Shown: positions 35,243 to 43,080 of the stretch, one piece after another | How the letters are laid out: each line of letters starts with the position of its first letter | How positions within the stretch are numbered: the first letter of the stretch is position 1 | Assembly: GCF_024730565.1 (NCBI RefSeq) | Contig: NZ_CP077725.1 | Span: forward strand, 1,426,001-1,490,000 | DNA: 64,000 bases | Direction: 5' to 3' | Source: Clostridium sp. CM027 | Lineage (GTDB): Bacteria > Bacillota > Clostridia > Clostridiales > Clostridiaceae | Notes under the pieces: model-generated | What the model saw: the letters and a program-made list of their open reading frames with translations, nothing else | Told to the model about the DNA's origin: nothing | Database searches by the model: none | Position numbers and translations under genes: made by a program

Positions 35243-36229
35243 TTATTTTTTGACATTGTTAATGAATGTCTTTGTAATTTCCGCAATTTCATCAGCATGT
35301 GTTTGGTGAATATAATGGGTTGTTCCCTTAAGAACTTTATATGTTGCATTATTACCAAGTCGTGCTAAATGAGCGTTTTGATACCCCATACCATCATCCT
35401 TATTCTTCTTTGCCATCCCATTAAGCGTTTGCTCTGATATAATTTTTAGTACCGGAATGTCAGTAGGAAATTTAAGCTTATTTACTTCTTTGATGTTGTC
35501 AAGAAGCAACGATGACTGATTAATCATCGTATCGTTTATTAAGTGGTAACCGAATTTTTTGTAGTCAGTAATCTCTTTTTCAATGTAACCATTTTTAATA
35601 AGCTTGGTTTCAGGAACCAGTGGTATGGTAATTCGTGTCAACCCGCACGACTGGCTAAGCTTTGAGATAGAGTATATAATACTTGGCGCATTCCCTTCAG
35701 GGATTGCGGCAGTTGAGGTCGTGTCAAGCATAACGATTGCTGATACTTCATCAGGATATTTTGCAGCATAATATTCAGAATAAATACCCGAAACAGAATG
35801 AGGCATCAAAATATACGGTGCGTGAAAGCCTGCCCCTGACAATGCAGTACGAATTTCTTTTGTATAATTCTCGTTTGTTCTTGGAGCATCTGTCTGATCA
35901 CTGAAACCAACACCGAAATATTCAATACATACAACGGTATAATCCTTGCTTAGCTTCCTCATCAGAGGAGCAAAATCAGCACTTGGAAGGGCAGTGCCCC
36001 ATCCAGGTAAAAGTACAATAGTACTTTTACTACTGCCCATAGAAAAGACGTGCATTTTCTTGCCATCTACTTCAACCATTTGACCGTAAGGCTCAATACT
36101 TTTAAGCTCGTCCTTGAAAAAGATTGTGTTTACAATAAATCCGACGATGTTTATACTCACTATTACTCCCAATATAATACCAAAAATCATCATAATCTTT
36201 TTTCCTCTCTTTTTACATTTTATTTTCAT
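35243..36229 (-). CDS. Alpha/beta hydrolase, membrane anchored
   Basis: This 328-residue protein has an N-terminal hydrophobic helix (~11-33) and an alpha/beta-hydrolase fold (~45-325): oxyanion-hole strand VLLPGWGTALPS, VCIEYFGVGFSD, nucleophile Ser in MPHSVSGIYSEY (~145, a variant of G-x-S-x-G with His before Ser), VMLDTTS, and a late His in LKGTTHYIHQTHADE. The substrate is unknown. The gene start overlaps the end of the upstream HTH gene (36226-36229), so the two are translationally coupled and probably co-regulated. Confidence 0.88.
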   Translation of the reverse strand: MKIKCKKRGKKIMMIFGIILGVIVSINIVGFIVNTIFFKDELKSIEPYGQMVEVDGKKMHVFSMGSSKSTIVLLPGWGTALPSADFAPLMRKLSKDYTVVCIEYFGVGFSDQTDAPRTNENYTKEIRTALSGAGFHAPYILMPHSVSGIYSEYYAAKYPDEVSAIVMLDTTSTAAIPEGNAPSIIYSISKLSQSCGLTRITIPLVPETKLIKNGYIEKEITDYKKFGYHLINDTMINQSSLLLDNIKEVNKLKFPTDIPVLKIISEQTLNGMAKKNKDDGMGYQNAHLARLGNNATYKVLKGTTHYIHQTHADEIAEITKTFINNVKK

Positions 36230-36753
36230 AAAATAACCTCTGAGTCTATATCAGGAGATGATATTATCGAAATATTTCTCGATTTTCGTTTCTCAGAAGT
36301 CTTATTGTTTAAATGTTGACTCATTAAAGCATTGATTTCACCTAAAAACGTATCAAATTCCTCATCACTCATTAAAAGTACCGCCGTGTTCAAAAATAGC
36401 TTATCACGAAGAGGATCGGCTTTGGTGCTGTTAAAATACTGTTCGAACTTTGAGTAAAGATTCATCAAAAATCCGTATGCATTTCGGGTAGCATTTTCCA
36501 ATGTGTTCTCGTTTGATATAGTAGCTATATTAAGTGCATAAGTTCGTTCAACAGCTCCTCTTATTCTATTTTCATCCACTACATTAATAAGATTGTTTTC
36601 TGCAAGAATGTTAATATGGCGGTATAATGTTGTTCTTGGCACATCAGTTATAAAATCTACTAATTCTCCTGCTGTTGCTACTTTATGTGTAGAAAAATAC
36701 TGTAATATTCTCATGCGAACAGGATTCATAAGGATTTTGTTTATATCTTTCAT
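36226..36753 (-). CDS. Winged-helix transcriptional regulator (ArsR/HTH_20-like)
   Basis: This 175-residue protein has an N-terminal winged helix (~1-75: MNPVRMRILQYFSTHKVATAGELV, VPRTTLYRHINILAENNLI, RGAVERTYALN) and a C-terminal helical domain (~85-160), perhaps for dimerisation or ligand binding. It is probably an autoregulator of the hydrolase operon. The start is the ATG at 36753 behind GGAGGTG. A perfect promoter lies 31-59 bp upstream. Confidence 0.85.
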   Translation of the reverse strand: MKDINKILMNPVRMRILQYFSTHKVATAGELVDFITDVPRTTLYRHINILAENNLINVVDENRIRGAVERTYALNIATISNENTLENATRNAYGFLMNLYSKFEQYFNSTKADPLRDKLFLNTAVLLMSDEEFDTFLGEINALMSQHLNNKTSEKRKSRNISIISSPDIDSEVIL

Positions 36754-36783
36754 AGAAGCACCTCCAAATTGGTTTCAAATGTG

Positions 36784-36812
36784 ATTATAATACCGCTTTT
36801 GGGATTAGTCAA
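36784..36812 (-). promoter_or_regulatory. Sigma-A type promoter of the HTH-hydrolase operon
   Basis: TTGACT (36807-36812), a 17-bp spacer and TATAAT (36784-36789) read on the minus strand. Confidence 0.85.
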
Positions 36813-36833
36813 TATGTATTTTTAATTCACAAA

Positions 36834-36869
36834 AATAAAGCTTGTTGTAAAAAGGCAACAAGCTTTATT
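36834..36869. terminator. Hairpin upstream of the HTH-hydrolase promoter
   Basis: Perfect 14-bp arms AATAAAGCTTGTTG / CAACAAGCTTTATT around an 8-nt loop. It likely blocks read-through from the adjacent mobile DNA. Confidence 0.6.
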
Positions 36870-36936
36870 AATACCTATATCTTACAGTACTATTTCTTAA
36901 CGTGAGTGAATTGTAAAACATTTATCCATTTTATGT

Positions 36937-36974
36937 CTTAACGTGGGTTTTGTCGGAAATGTTGGCGCTACCCC
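36937..36974 (-). mobile_element. Solo 38-bp Tn3-family terminal repeat (Tn4430-like), right end
   Basis: It is the reverse of the end at 25141-25178 (GGGGTAGCGCCAACATTTCC ... CCACGTTAAG), with four differences in 38 bp. Its last base coincides with the first base of IS231-like copy 2, which inserted exactly at the transposon tip. Confidence 0.8.
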
Positions 36975-38710
36975 ATAGCCATCAAGCTAAGCCATATTGA
37001 ATATTAGTAAGTCAGTATTAAATACTATATTTTACCATTAAAATTTATTTTGATAAATTTTAATGGTAAATTTTAAGTGTACAATAGTATTCAAACAATT
37101 TTAGGGTACACCAAAAAAAGCCACGTATATAGTGGGGCTTTTACAATTTTATCAAGTTGTTTTATGCTGCAACTTTAGCCTGCGATGATGTTAATTTATA
37201 ACAAACTCTAAGAATATCAAAAACAGTTTTCTTGTCCTTTTTATGAGATTTCAGACCATTCCTAACTACATTTTCAAATATTAATTTTAAGGTATTGAGA
37301 ACTTTATTAGGGAATTTGATAAGCTCAAAATACAGACTATCAATATATTCATGAACTATTTCACAAGTTTTAATTTCACTGGCTTCAAGGCCTTTATTTT
37401 CTAAAGCTAAAGTCCTGATTTTAAACATTACAGCAGAGCTTATTAGTAGCAAAATAAGTTTTCCATAAAGCTGACATTGAAACCGTTCTATTTTAACTAA
37501 CTTTACAACCTGTATACTAAATATGGATTTCCACGTTTTAAATATTATTTCGATCTGCCATCTTAAACTGTAAAACTCATGAACCTGCTTTGAACTTAAA
37601 ACTTCTTCCTTAATATTCGTTATATAAATAGATATACCTAATAATTCAATCGTATTATTACTTTTTTCTATACCCTTTTTTTTAGCATTCTTCACAGATT
37701 TTTCTGTTCTTTTTTTCAATTGATCATTTGTTAGTTTATATAAAATAAGCCTTGTTTTTAGCGTCTTTTCCTTGCCTACATAGACATCCTTAATTTCATA
37801 ACGGTCCCCCTCGCCCATCTGTTTCATTATGTCAGAAATATAGATTCTTTTAAAAAGGCTTGATTTTTTAGGAGCGCCATTCTTATAGTACTCTATATCC
37901 TTATTTTCTATATATACTGCTATATTAGGTTTGAGTCTTGATATGTAAAACGCTTCTCTATCTTCTATGTCCAAAAAATCTTCAAAGCCTACATACCCAA
38001 GATCTCTTAAAATAAGATCCCCAGATTTGATAGTATCTCTTATTTTGCTCCCAAAAGTATTGTCGCTTCCTGAGCCAGCTCCTACTTGTATATTAAGAAG
38101 ATTTCCAGATTTCAATTCATATTCTAGTTGTATTTTTACACCTGAAGCTTGAGAGCAGCCACCAGATCCAGGATAAATATCTTTATAGCTTTCTGGTACT
38201 TGAAAAGCAGTAGAATCAAGTATTCTTATTCGTTTGAAATGTTCATCCCATACACTTGGTATGCAAGTATTATTTGTTATTGTTTGGCGCAACAGGTTCT
38301 CAAAAATCTTCTTTAAAAATTCCACACATCTTTCATTTAAACGTTGATCTAATGCTTGATTAGAAATAACTATTCCTATTTTTGCACTAAGTTTTGTACA
38401 TAAGGTAACAAGTGTATTATTCGCGACCTCTGCATCCATAAAGCAGCATAAGCAAACGAATTCCCATGCTTTAATTTTACCTTTTCTTTTCACAAAGCCT
38501 GTTACTCTAGCTATTTCTTCAATCTCCTCTTTTGAAAAACATCTTTTAATTTCAGCTGCAAAATGTTTTATATCTTTATCCAATTTTAAGTTTTCTTCTA
38601 TCATTTGTAAATTACCCCCATTGATGTGTTTTTGTTATCTTTTAAATGATAACATTTTTACAAATGGGGGGGCTTTATTTTCATAGACTTCCCTTAGCTT
38701 GATGGCTATG
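36974..38710 (-). mobile_element. IS231-like insertion sequence, copy 2
   Basis: This 1737-bp element has the same CATAGCCATCAAGCTAAG ends as copy 1. Its flanks do not form a direct repeat: the left flank is a Tn3-type tip (GGCGCTACCC) and the right flank is TTGCCGTACCC, the complement of copy 1's target sequence. This points to recombination between IS copies or different insertion histories. Confidence 0.92.
37162..38604 (-). CDS. IS4-family (IS231-like) transposase, copy 2
   Basis: This 480-residue DDE transposase has the same motifs as copy 1 (RILDSTAFQVP, LILRDLGYVGF, FYSLRWQIEIIFKTWK). Only a few substitutions separate the two (for example Ile for Met at residue 12, Ile for Met at ~396, Asn for Asp at ~443, Arg for Gly at ~469), none in the catalytic blocks. 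It appears intact. The start is the ATG at 38604, inside a leader with inverted repeats shared with copy 1. Confidence 0.95.
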   Translation of the reverse strand: MIEENLKLDKDIKHFAAEIKRCFSKEEIEEIARVTGFVKRKGKIKAWEFVCLCCFMDAEVANNTLVTLCTKLSAKIGIVISNQALDQRLNERCVEFLKKIFENLLRQTITNNTCIPSVWDEHFKRIRILDSTAFQVPESYKDIYPGSGGCSQASGVKIQLEYELKSGNLLNIQVGAGSGSDNTFGSKIRDTIKSGDLILRDLGYVGFEDFLDIEDREAFYISRLKPNIAVYIENKDIEYYKNGAPKKSSLFKRIYISDIMKQMGEGDRYEIKDVYVGKEKTLKTRLILYKLTNDQLKKRTEKSVKNAKKKGIEKSNNTIELLGISIYITNIKEEVLSSKQVHEFYSLRWQIEIIFKTWKSIFSIQVVKLVKIERFQCQLYGKLILLLISSAVMFKIRTLALENKGLEASEIKTCEIVHEYIDSLYFELIKFPNKVLNTLKLIFENVVRNGLKSHKKDKKTVFDILRVCYKLTSSQAKVAA

Positions 38711-38717
38711 TTGCCGT

Positions 38718-38820
38718 ACCCCTAGGATGGGAACATATAAATTTTATTGGACAGTATAATTTTGATGATAATTGTGATTATGATTTAGTAAATAATATGA
38801 GACCATTAAAATCAATCTAA
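38718..38820 (+). pseudogene. C-terminal stub of a Tn3-family transposase
   Basis: Plus-strand codons read PLGWEHINFIGQYNFDDNCD and end at a TAA. This aligns with the end of the intact transposase at 56010 (PLGWKHINFLGEYKFNLNQ). The rest was replaced by IS231-like copy 2. A 38-bp Tn3-type end follows 52 bp downstream, as expected for the end of such a transposon. Confidence 0.8.
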
Positions 38821-38872
38821 TAAAAGACAGTCACCTATTTCAATTAACTTGAATTTATGGTAACTGTTTTTC

Positions 38873-38910
38873 CTTAATGGGACTTTTGCACAAATTGCGA
38901 GCACTATCCC
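38873..38910 (-). mobile_element. 38-bp Tn3-type end, third type, copy 1
   Basis: CTTAATGGGACTTTTGCACA...ATCCC has the inverted form of GGG(G)...TAAG and lies right after the transposase stub. It recurs in the same orientation at 40500-40537, including about 35 bp of subterminal sequence. Confidence 0.8.
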
Positions 38911-39003
38911 TTTAAGATAATCTTCTAGGAGTTTCGTTTCTGCTTCGGTAACAATCAAACCTTGAATTGCCAATGAAACTTTTGCATTATTATGATTTAA
39001 CAA
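38911..39003 (-). pseudogene. Fragment of a VbhA-like antitoxin gene
   Basis: The minus strand reads LNHNNAKVSLAIQGLIVTEA, then ETKLLEDYLKGI, where the Tn3-type end interrupts it. The pattern N..A..S..I.GL..T......L..YL.G(E/N)I resembles VbhA-like antitoxins that inhibit Fic-domain toxins by an inhibitory helix (S/T-x-x-x-E/G). The N-terminal start and the last residues are missing, and no Fic gene is present. Confidence 0.5.
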
Positions 39004-39308
39004 AATAGCAATGATGCAGTGGTGCCAAGACTACCCATAATTAACATTACCAATATTAACGATACAATATTCGTAATTATGCCTAATTTTGCCAATATGT
39101 TAGGGTGTATTTTTAGTGATATAGAAGCTAAAACACCACCTATTATACTTATAATAGGTGTCATGAACACTATTAATCCCCCTGAATTTTGACACGGTAT
39201 TATTTGAAAAAGTCCGTTTAACATAAGCATAATCATAGTTAATGATATACTTATAGAAGTTATAGCAAATACTTTACTAATACCTTTCATATAGTGTTTA
39301 TTTTTCAT
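38997..39308 (-). CDS. Small membrane protein of unknown function
   Basis: This 103-residue protein has three hydrophobic helices (~12-34, ~45-66, ~73-98) and a basic N-terminus. No family is recognised. The start is the ATG at 39308 behind AAAGGAGA. Its stop overlaps the antitoxin fragment downstream. It lies 150 bp from the phospholipase gene on the same strand and between two directly repeated Tn3-type ends, so the two may be a cargo pair, for example toxin plus immunity-like membrane protein (speculative). Confidence 0.65.
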   Translation of the reverse strand: MKNKHYMKGISKVFAITSISISLTMIMLMLNGLFQIIPCQNSGGLIVFMTPIISIIGGVLASISLKIHPNILAKLGIITNIVSLILVMLIMGSLGTTASLLFC

Positions 39309-39461
39309 TAAATTGTCTCCTTTATCACAAATATTTACTCAATTACTTTTGAATGTTTCAAAAAACTCAGCATCTTTAATTTTTAGAATATGTTCTCACT
39401 CAGGTAATAATATAACTAAAATGATTTTTATATAAAAAAATCTATCTAACTACCATTTTAC

Positions 39462-40328
39462 TTAATTATCATGTGAATATAGCGACATAAAGTATGTTTC
39501 CATTGCAATTATAGCTGCTCTTTGGTTGGCTGTTAGTTTGGGATATTTACCTACATTTGTTAAACAGGATACTAGTTGCATGTCACAGTTTTTTTTATTT
39601 CCACCTCCACCGTAACAATTATCATGTGTTTTACAGCAATTATCTATATTATCAATGGGGGTACCTGGTCCACTATATCCCGGGCCACACCATTTACCAT
39701 AAAATGGGAACTTAAGAGACATAAGAGTACTTAGTCCTTTTTTAGATGTGGGTATACTAATAACGTTTGATAATTTTTGTGAATTTTGATCATATTTAAT
39801 ATGATCAATTAAGTTTAACTTATTATCTTGTAAATCGTATAATTTAAAAACTCCATTATTTTCTATCTTTTCTTGTATCATAGCATATGAAGAATAGCCA
39901 TCATCTGTACTAATAAATATAATAGAATCTTTATCTATCGAAAAACTAATAATGGATATTTGATAATCTTCGCCGGATATTTTACTAGATTTATTAACAA
40001 TATAGTCCTTAGATTTTATTGTTCCATTATTATACAATTCATCAATTAATGTTTTAAACACAGTATCATTATCAGCTTTATTTTTTAATTCGGTTAATTC
40101 AGTTTGTGTTAGAGTACTAAGAGAGTTTAAATCTATTTGTTTTGAATTTGCAACTTCTAACATCATTTCTTCATAAGAAGAAGTTTTTTTATCATTCCCA
40201 TTTTCATAAGAATTACAACTAGGGTTATTTAAATCCAGTGCTAATACTGTTGTGCTTAAATTATTTACTATTAATCCTCCCGATAAAACTAACGAGGTAA
40301 GAAATATTTTTAATTTTTTTGAACACAT
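39462..40328 (-). CDS. Secreted phospholipase A2-like protein
   Basis: This 288-residue secreted protein has a signal peptide (~1-31, [20 protein letters not shown] ... VLA) and a long N-terminal region without known motif (~35-200). The C-terminal phospholipase A2 domain (~205-285) shows the Ca2+-binding loop [12 protein letters not shown] and the active-site helix [11 protein letters not shown] with the catalytic His-Asp pair, followed by further Cys likely to pair. The family hydrolyses the sn-2 ester of phospholipids. Bacterial members are often secreted effectors or toxins. The start chosen is the ATG at 40328, after AAAGGATGG; 12 upstream codons are open. It is flanked by directly repeated transposon ends, so it is probably acquired. 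Confidence 0.85.
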   Translation of the reverse strand: MCSKKLKIFLTSLVLSGGLIVNNLSTTVLALDLNNPSCNSYENGNDKKTSSYEEMMLEVANSKQIDLNSLSTLTQTELTELKNKADNDTVFKTLIDELYNNGTIKSKDYIVNKSSKISGEDYQISIISFSIDKDSIIFISTDDGYSSYAMIQEKIENNGVFKLYDLQDNKLNLIDHIKYDQNSQKLSNVISIPTSKKGLSTLMSLKFPFYGKWCGPGYSGPGTPIDNIDNCCKTHDNCYGGGGNKKNCDMQLVSCLTNVGKYPKLTANQRAAIIAMETYFMSLYSHDN

Positions 40329-40499
40329 ATAAATCCATCCTTTCAAAAATATTTTTGTTGACATTACAAGTATATACTATCAGTATTTTACAATTAATAC
40401 AACTTAATGTTTTTATGTGAAATATATCTTCGAACATATTAAAAAGCCTTATTTAGCATTGAGTTTTACATTAACTTGAATTTATGGTAACTGTTTTTT

Positions 40500-40537
40500 C
40501 TTAATGGGACTTTTGCACAAATTGCGAGCACTACCCC
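40500..40537 (-). mobile_element. 38-bp Tn3-type end, third type, copy 2
   Basis: CTTAATGGGACTTTTGCACA...TACCCC differs from 38873-38910 at one base. The preceding 33 bp (TTAACTTGAATTTATGGTAA...) are also shared. It abuts the truncated TfoX-domain gene. Confidence 0.8.
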
Positions 40538-40540
40538 ATA

Positions 40541-40837
40541 ATGGATCAATTAGAAGGATTGGAAGATATAAAATCTATACCTATGATGGGTGGTTACTTG
40601 TTTTATTATAAAGGTAGAATATTTGGTGGAATCTACGGAACAGGCTTTATGGAAAAAATTACTAAAGCAAGTAAACATTATATGCCTGATAGCATTTCAG
40701 AAAGTCCATACGATGGAGCAAAGCCAATGTTGCATGTAGATATTGCCGATAATAGTGAGATATTAAAACAAATGGTAGTAACTATGTATGAGGAATTACC
40801 CGAACCAAAACCAAAAAAGAAAAAGATAAAAAAATAA
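40541..40837 (+). CDS. TfoX N-terminal-domain protein, 5' truncated
   Basis: This 98-residue TfoX_N-type domain shows LEGLEDIKSIPMMGGYLFYY, GRIFGGIYG, PYDGAKPMLHVD and YEELPEPKPKKKK. Relatives begin about 11 residues earlier (M-A-S-x-K-E-Y-L-x-F-V). Those codons are replaced by the Tn3-type end whose tip is 3 bp before the ATG at 40541. No Shine-Dalgarno remains. Function of stand-alone TfoX_N proteins is unclear (competence regulation in some proteobacteria). Probably not expressed properly. Confidence 0.75.
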   Translation: MDQLEGLEDIKSIPMMGGYLFYYKGRIFGGIYGTGFMEKITKASKHYMPDSISESPYDGAKPMLHVDIADNSEILKQMVVTMYEELPEPKPKKKKIKK

Positions 40838-40874
40838 AAGATGAGAATTCCAGAAATGAGTAGTTTTAGTTGTT

Positions 40875-41093
40875 GTGGTACTGAATGCAGTTGCATATAC
40901 TGCTAAAAGCAAGGAAGAAGTATGTGAGGTCATTGAACTGGCAAGAAGGTCAGGAGCGAAAATCGAAAAAGAGCCACAGGATGTATTTTGGGGAGGATAT
41001 CATGCCTATTTTTCTGATCCTGACGGATACCATTGGGAAGTTGCATGGGGACCTAATTTTACATTTGATAAAAATGATATGTTGGAGTTTTAG
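40875..41093 (+). pseudogene. C-terminal part of a glyoxalase/VOC-family protein
   Basis: Seventy-odd codons read LNAVAYTAKSKEEVCEVIEL, then GGYHAYFSDPDGYHWEVAWG. The latter is the conserved C-terminal strand of VOC proteins, including a Glu metal ligand. The N-terminal half (first beta-alpha-beta-beta-beta module) is missing and no ribosome site precedes the frame. With the TfoX gene it forms the remains of one locus cut by the transposon. Confidence 0.75.
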
Positions 41094-41126
41094 TAATACA
41101 TATTTTTCAAATATTTCGTCTCAACT

Positions 41127-41222
41127 AACCCCATATCTAATGATATGGGGTTAATTTATTAAGTGTATATTGATATTCTGAAAGTAACACAATACCAATT
41201 GAGTTACTTTCACATTGAGGCT
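41127..41222 (+). repeat. Modular stem-loop repeat (C-B), upstream of the 60-residue gene
   Basis: Hairpin C (AACCCCATATC / GATATGGGGTT), linker AAGTGTATATTGATATTCT, hairpin B (GAAAGTAACACAATACC / AATTGAGTTACTTTC) and CACATTGAGGCTTAC. Then comes the shared promoter segment (41263-41290). Confidence 0.85.
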
Positions 41223-41262
41223 TACTACTGATTTTTTAAATTGTAAATATATTTAATTTATG

Positions 41263-41290
41263 GTAATTATGTTATAGTTAAATATATATT
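41263..41290 (+). promoter_or_regulatory. Shared promoter segment of the repeat-flanked genes
   Basis: ATTTATGGTAATTATGTTAT followed by AGTTAAAT is found with almost no change upstream of the DUF3784 gene. Looser versions lie upstream of the nucleosidase and of the 57-residue gene at 55654. TATG-T-TATAGT fits an extended -10. Confidence 0.6.
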
Positions 41291-41357
41291 TTATGATGAA
41301 CTTGTAGATTGTTGCGTTTTAGATAATAAAATAATAATTAATCGTATTGGAGGTACA

Positions 41358-41540
41358 ATGGGAAAAGTGAGAGGTAGTTGGAGTAAAACACAAACAGATG
41401 TATTTGTGCCATTGGTGGGTGTGTCAATGTTAATTCAAGTCATTCAGAATTGGAAGAAAAATAAAGAGGTTGCTAAAGTTAGTTTATTTGCTGCGATACT
41501 TGCTTTTGGGGTTTCAATTTTTAAATTTGTAATAAGATAA
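41358..41540 (+). CDS. Small membrane protein of unknown function
   Basis: This 60-residue protein has two hydrophobic stretches (VFVPLVGVSMLIQVI ~15-29; VSLFAAILAFGVSIFKFVI ~41-59). It has a basic, otherwise unremarkable N-terminus. No family is recognised. The start is the ATG at 41358 behind TTGGAGG. It is bracketed by the modular stem-loop repeats (C-B upstream, B-A downstream) and has the promoter shared with the DUF3784 gene, which suggests a cassette-like unit. Confidence 0.7.
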   Translation: MGKVRGSWSKTQTDVFVPLVGVSMLIQVIQNWKKNKEVAKVSLFAAILAFGVSIFKFVIR

Positions 41541-41570
41541 AATCAAATTTGTAAAATGGATTGGATTAGC

Positions 41571-41681
41571 GAAAGTAACACAAATGTAATTGTGTTACTT
41601 TCACATTGAGCCTATAGGCTAGATGTGCATAAACAACAAATGCCGTGAAATTTTATTATTTCACGGCATTTGTTGTTTACT
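41571..41681 (+). repeat. Modular stem-loop repeat (B-A), downstream of the 60-residue gene
   Basis: Hairpin B (GAAAGTAACACAA / TTGTGTTACTTTC), then CACATTGAGCCTATAGGCTA, then hairpin A (CAACAAATGCCGTGAAAT and complement). The strong hairpin A may terminate transcription. Confidence 0.85.
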
Positions 41682-41858
41682 TATTATGTTGAGTGTTTTT
41701 AATTTTGTTTATATCCAATTTAAGGTATAATATGATTTTGCCTTGACCTTTGTATACTCGGGGGTTGTGTAGTAACGGAACAGAAAACCGGTATAAGAAC
41801 CGAAAATAATGATATCCATATTTTTCGAATTTAAAATCTCCAATATTACACAATGTAC

Positions 41859-42434
41859 TTATTTAACCTTTCTTTTCCTAACTTCTCGAATTAGTGTTGA
41901 CTTACTTATTCTAGTTATCGCTGCAACTTCTGTATATGAATTGTTTTTTAGCATCTCAATCGCATTATTTATTTGTTTTGATGTATATATCTTAGGTCTA
42001 CCTTCTTTAAAACCTTCTTTAGTTTTTGCAATTGCTTTGCCTGTTTGGGTACGTTCAATAATTGTGTAACGCTCCATCTCGGCAACTGCTAATAGTGTAG
42101 TTAAAAAAAATTTACCCATACTTGTATTCTCTAGCAGTCCAATATTAATTACATGGACAGATATTCCTTTATTAAATAGATCTTGAACTATGCTAATGCC
42201 TTCTACAGTATTTCTAGCCAATCTGTCTAGTTTAGTAACTACTAAGGTATCCCCCTGTTTTAAATCCTCTATCAATTTATTGAATATAGGTCTATCAGTT
42301 GTAGTACCTGTGTACTGTTCTACTCTTATTTCCGCACCATTATATCTATCTAGTATATCCCTCGTCTGGACCTCTATGGAATGACCTTCTTTTAATTGTT
42401 TTTTTGTACTTACCCTTACATAACCTAGTATCAC
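41859..42434 (-). CDS. Small serine recombinase (resolvase/invertase family)
   Basis: This 191-residue protein has the catalytic Ser in YVRVSTKKQ (~9), the conserved VVTKLDRLARN (~64-74), the long E-helix (FLTTLLAVAEMERYTIIERTQ) and a C-terminal HTH (YTEVAAITRISKSTLIREV). Tn3 resolvases of this size resolve cointegrates at a res site next to the gene. The start ATG at 42434 follows AAAGGAG. A res-like region and a 354-bp element with Tn3-type ends lie directly upstream, so this may be the resolvase of the same transposon family. Confidence 0.9.
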   Translation of the reverse strand: MILGYVRVSTKKQLKEGHSIEVQTRDILDRYNGAEIRVEQYTGTTTDRPIFNKLIEDLKQGDTLVVTKLDRLARNTVEGISIVQDLFNKGISVHVINIGLLENTSMGKFFLTTLLAVAEMERYTIIERTQTGKAIAKTKEGFKEGRPKIYTSKQINNAIEMLKNNSYTEVAAITRISKSTLIREVRKRKVK

Positions 42435-42460
42435 AATTCATAACTCCTTTATATCATATC

Positions 42461-42545
42461 GTTTTGACTGTAAGTTTTGACACCGTCCAATCCTTTGATT
42501 ATACGTAAGCGTTTTATAGGTGTCAATACTGTTAAGTTATGACAT
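42461..42545. promoter_or_regulatory. Probable res site of the serine recombinase
   Basis: Inverted arms TGTCA...TGACA spaced as in resolvase subsites occur at 42521-42544. TTTTGAC / TTTTGACACC repeats lie at 42462-42483. Both lie in the 125 bp between the gene start and the Tn3-type end. Confidence 0.55.
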
Positions 42546-42559
42546 TAAGATTTTATACA

Positions 42560-42913
42560 TTTTCTTATATCGCTAAGCGTAAATTTACCACGTTAAGACA
42601 CATATTACCAAAATGGCGATAAATTCAGAGAGAATATTAAATATACTCGTGTTAATTTAATGTTTTTCTTACTGTTTTAGTTAGCATTATCAATACTATA
42701 ACTGAACTTTAACTAACTTGTTTTGAGTAAAAAAAATAAGAGCTTATCATTTAGTGATTAAACCCTAGATATATCAATAATCTACACTGATGTTATATAT
42801 TTTTTCGAGTTAGAACTATTAGGTATTAATTCTAACTCAGAATGTTTTGATAAAAGTTTTTTTGGTAATAACTGTCTTAACGTATAAAATCCGCGTTTTG
42901 CGAGCACTACCCC
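42560..42913 (+). mobile_element. Tn3-derived miniature element (TIME-like), 354 bp
   Basis: The right 38-bp end (42876-42913) is intact in type (CTTAACG...CACTACCCC). The left end (42560-42597) keeps the inner part (GCGTAAATTTACCACGTTAAG) but its outer bases have decayed. The interior (for example TTTAGTTAGCATTATCAATA and CTAGATATATCAAT) is shared with 62043-62410 and, inverted, with 17795-18067. There is no coding capacity. Confidence 0.8.
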
Positions 42914-42925
42914 ATATTGGAGAAA

Positions 42926-43060
42926 ATGGATATATCAGAAACAGCGATAAAAAATGTTTCGAGTGATGTAAAACAGGTTAAAGAAATTGTTGAGGTACTT
43001 GAAGAAGTTACTGGGAAACATGAAATTAAAATAAAAGTATTAGAACGTAGACCAGTATAA
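42926..43060 (+). CDS. Short open reading frame of 44 codons, probably a fragment
   Basis: MDISETAIKNVSSDVKQVKE followed by a charged helix is encoded just inside the IS1182 element's left flank, starting 12 bp from the Tn3-type tip with GGAG 5 bp upstream. Product would be helical and soluble. I recognise no family. It is likely the 3' end of a gene cut by the miniature element. Confidence 0.4.
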   Translation: MDISETAIKNVSSDVKQVKEIVEVLEEVTGKHEIKIKVLERRPV

Positions 43061-43080
43061 TAATACATTCATTGCAGATT

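Noticed and set aside
30922-41681. Modular repeats as integron attC sites
   Set aside because: The palindromic arms lack the GTTRRRY/RYYYAAC core, and no integron integrase is present in the window.
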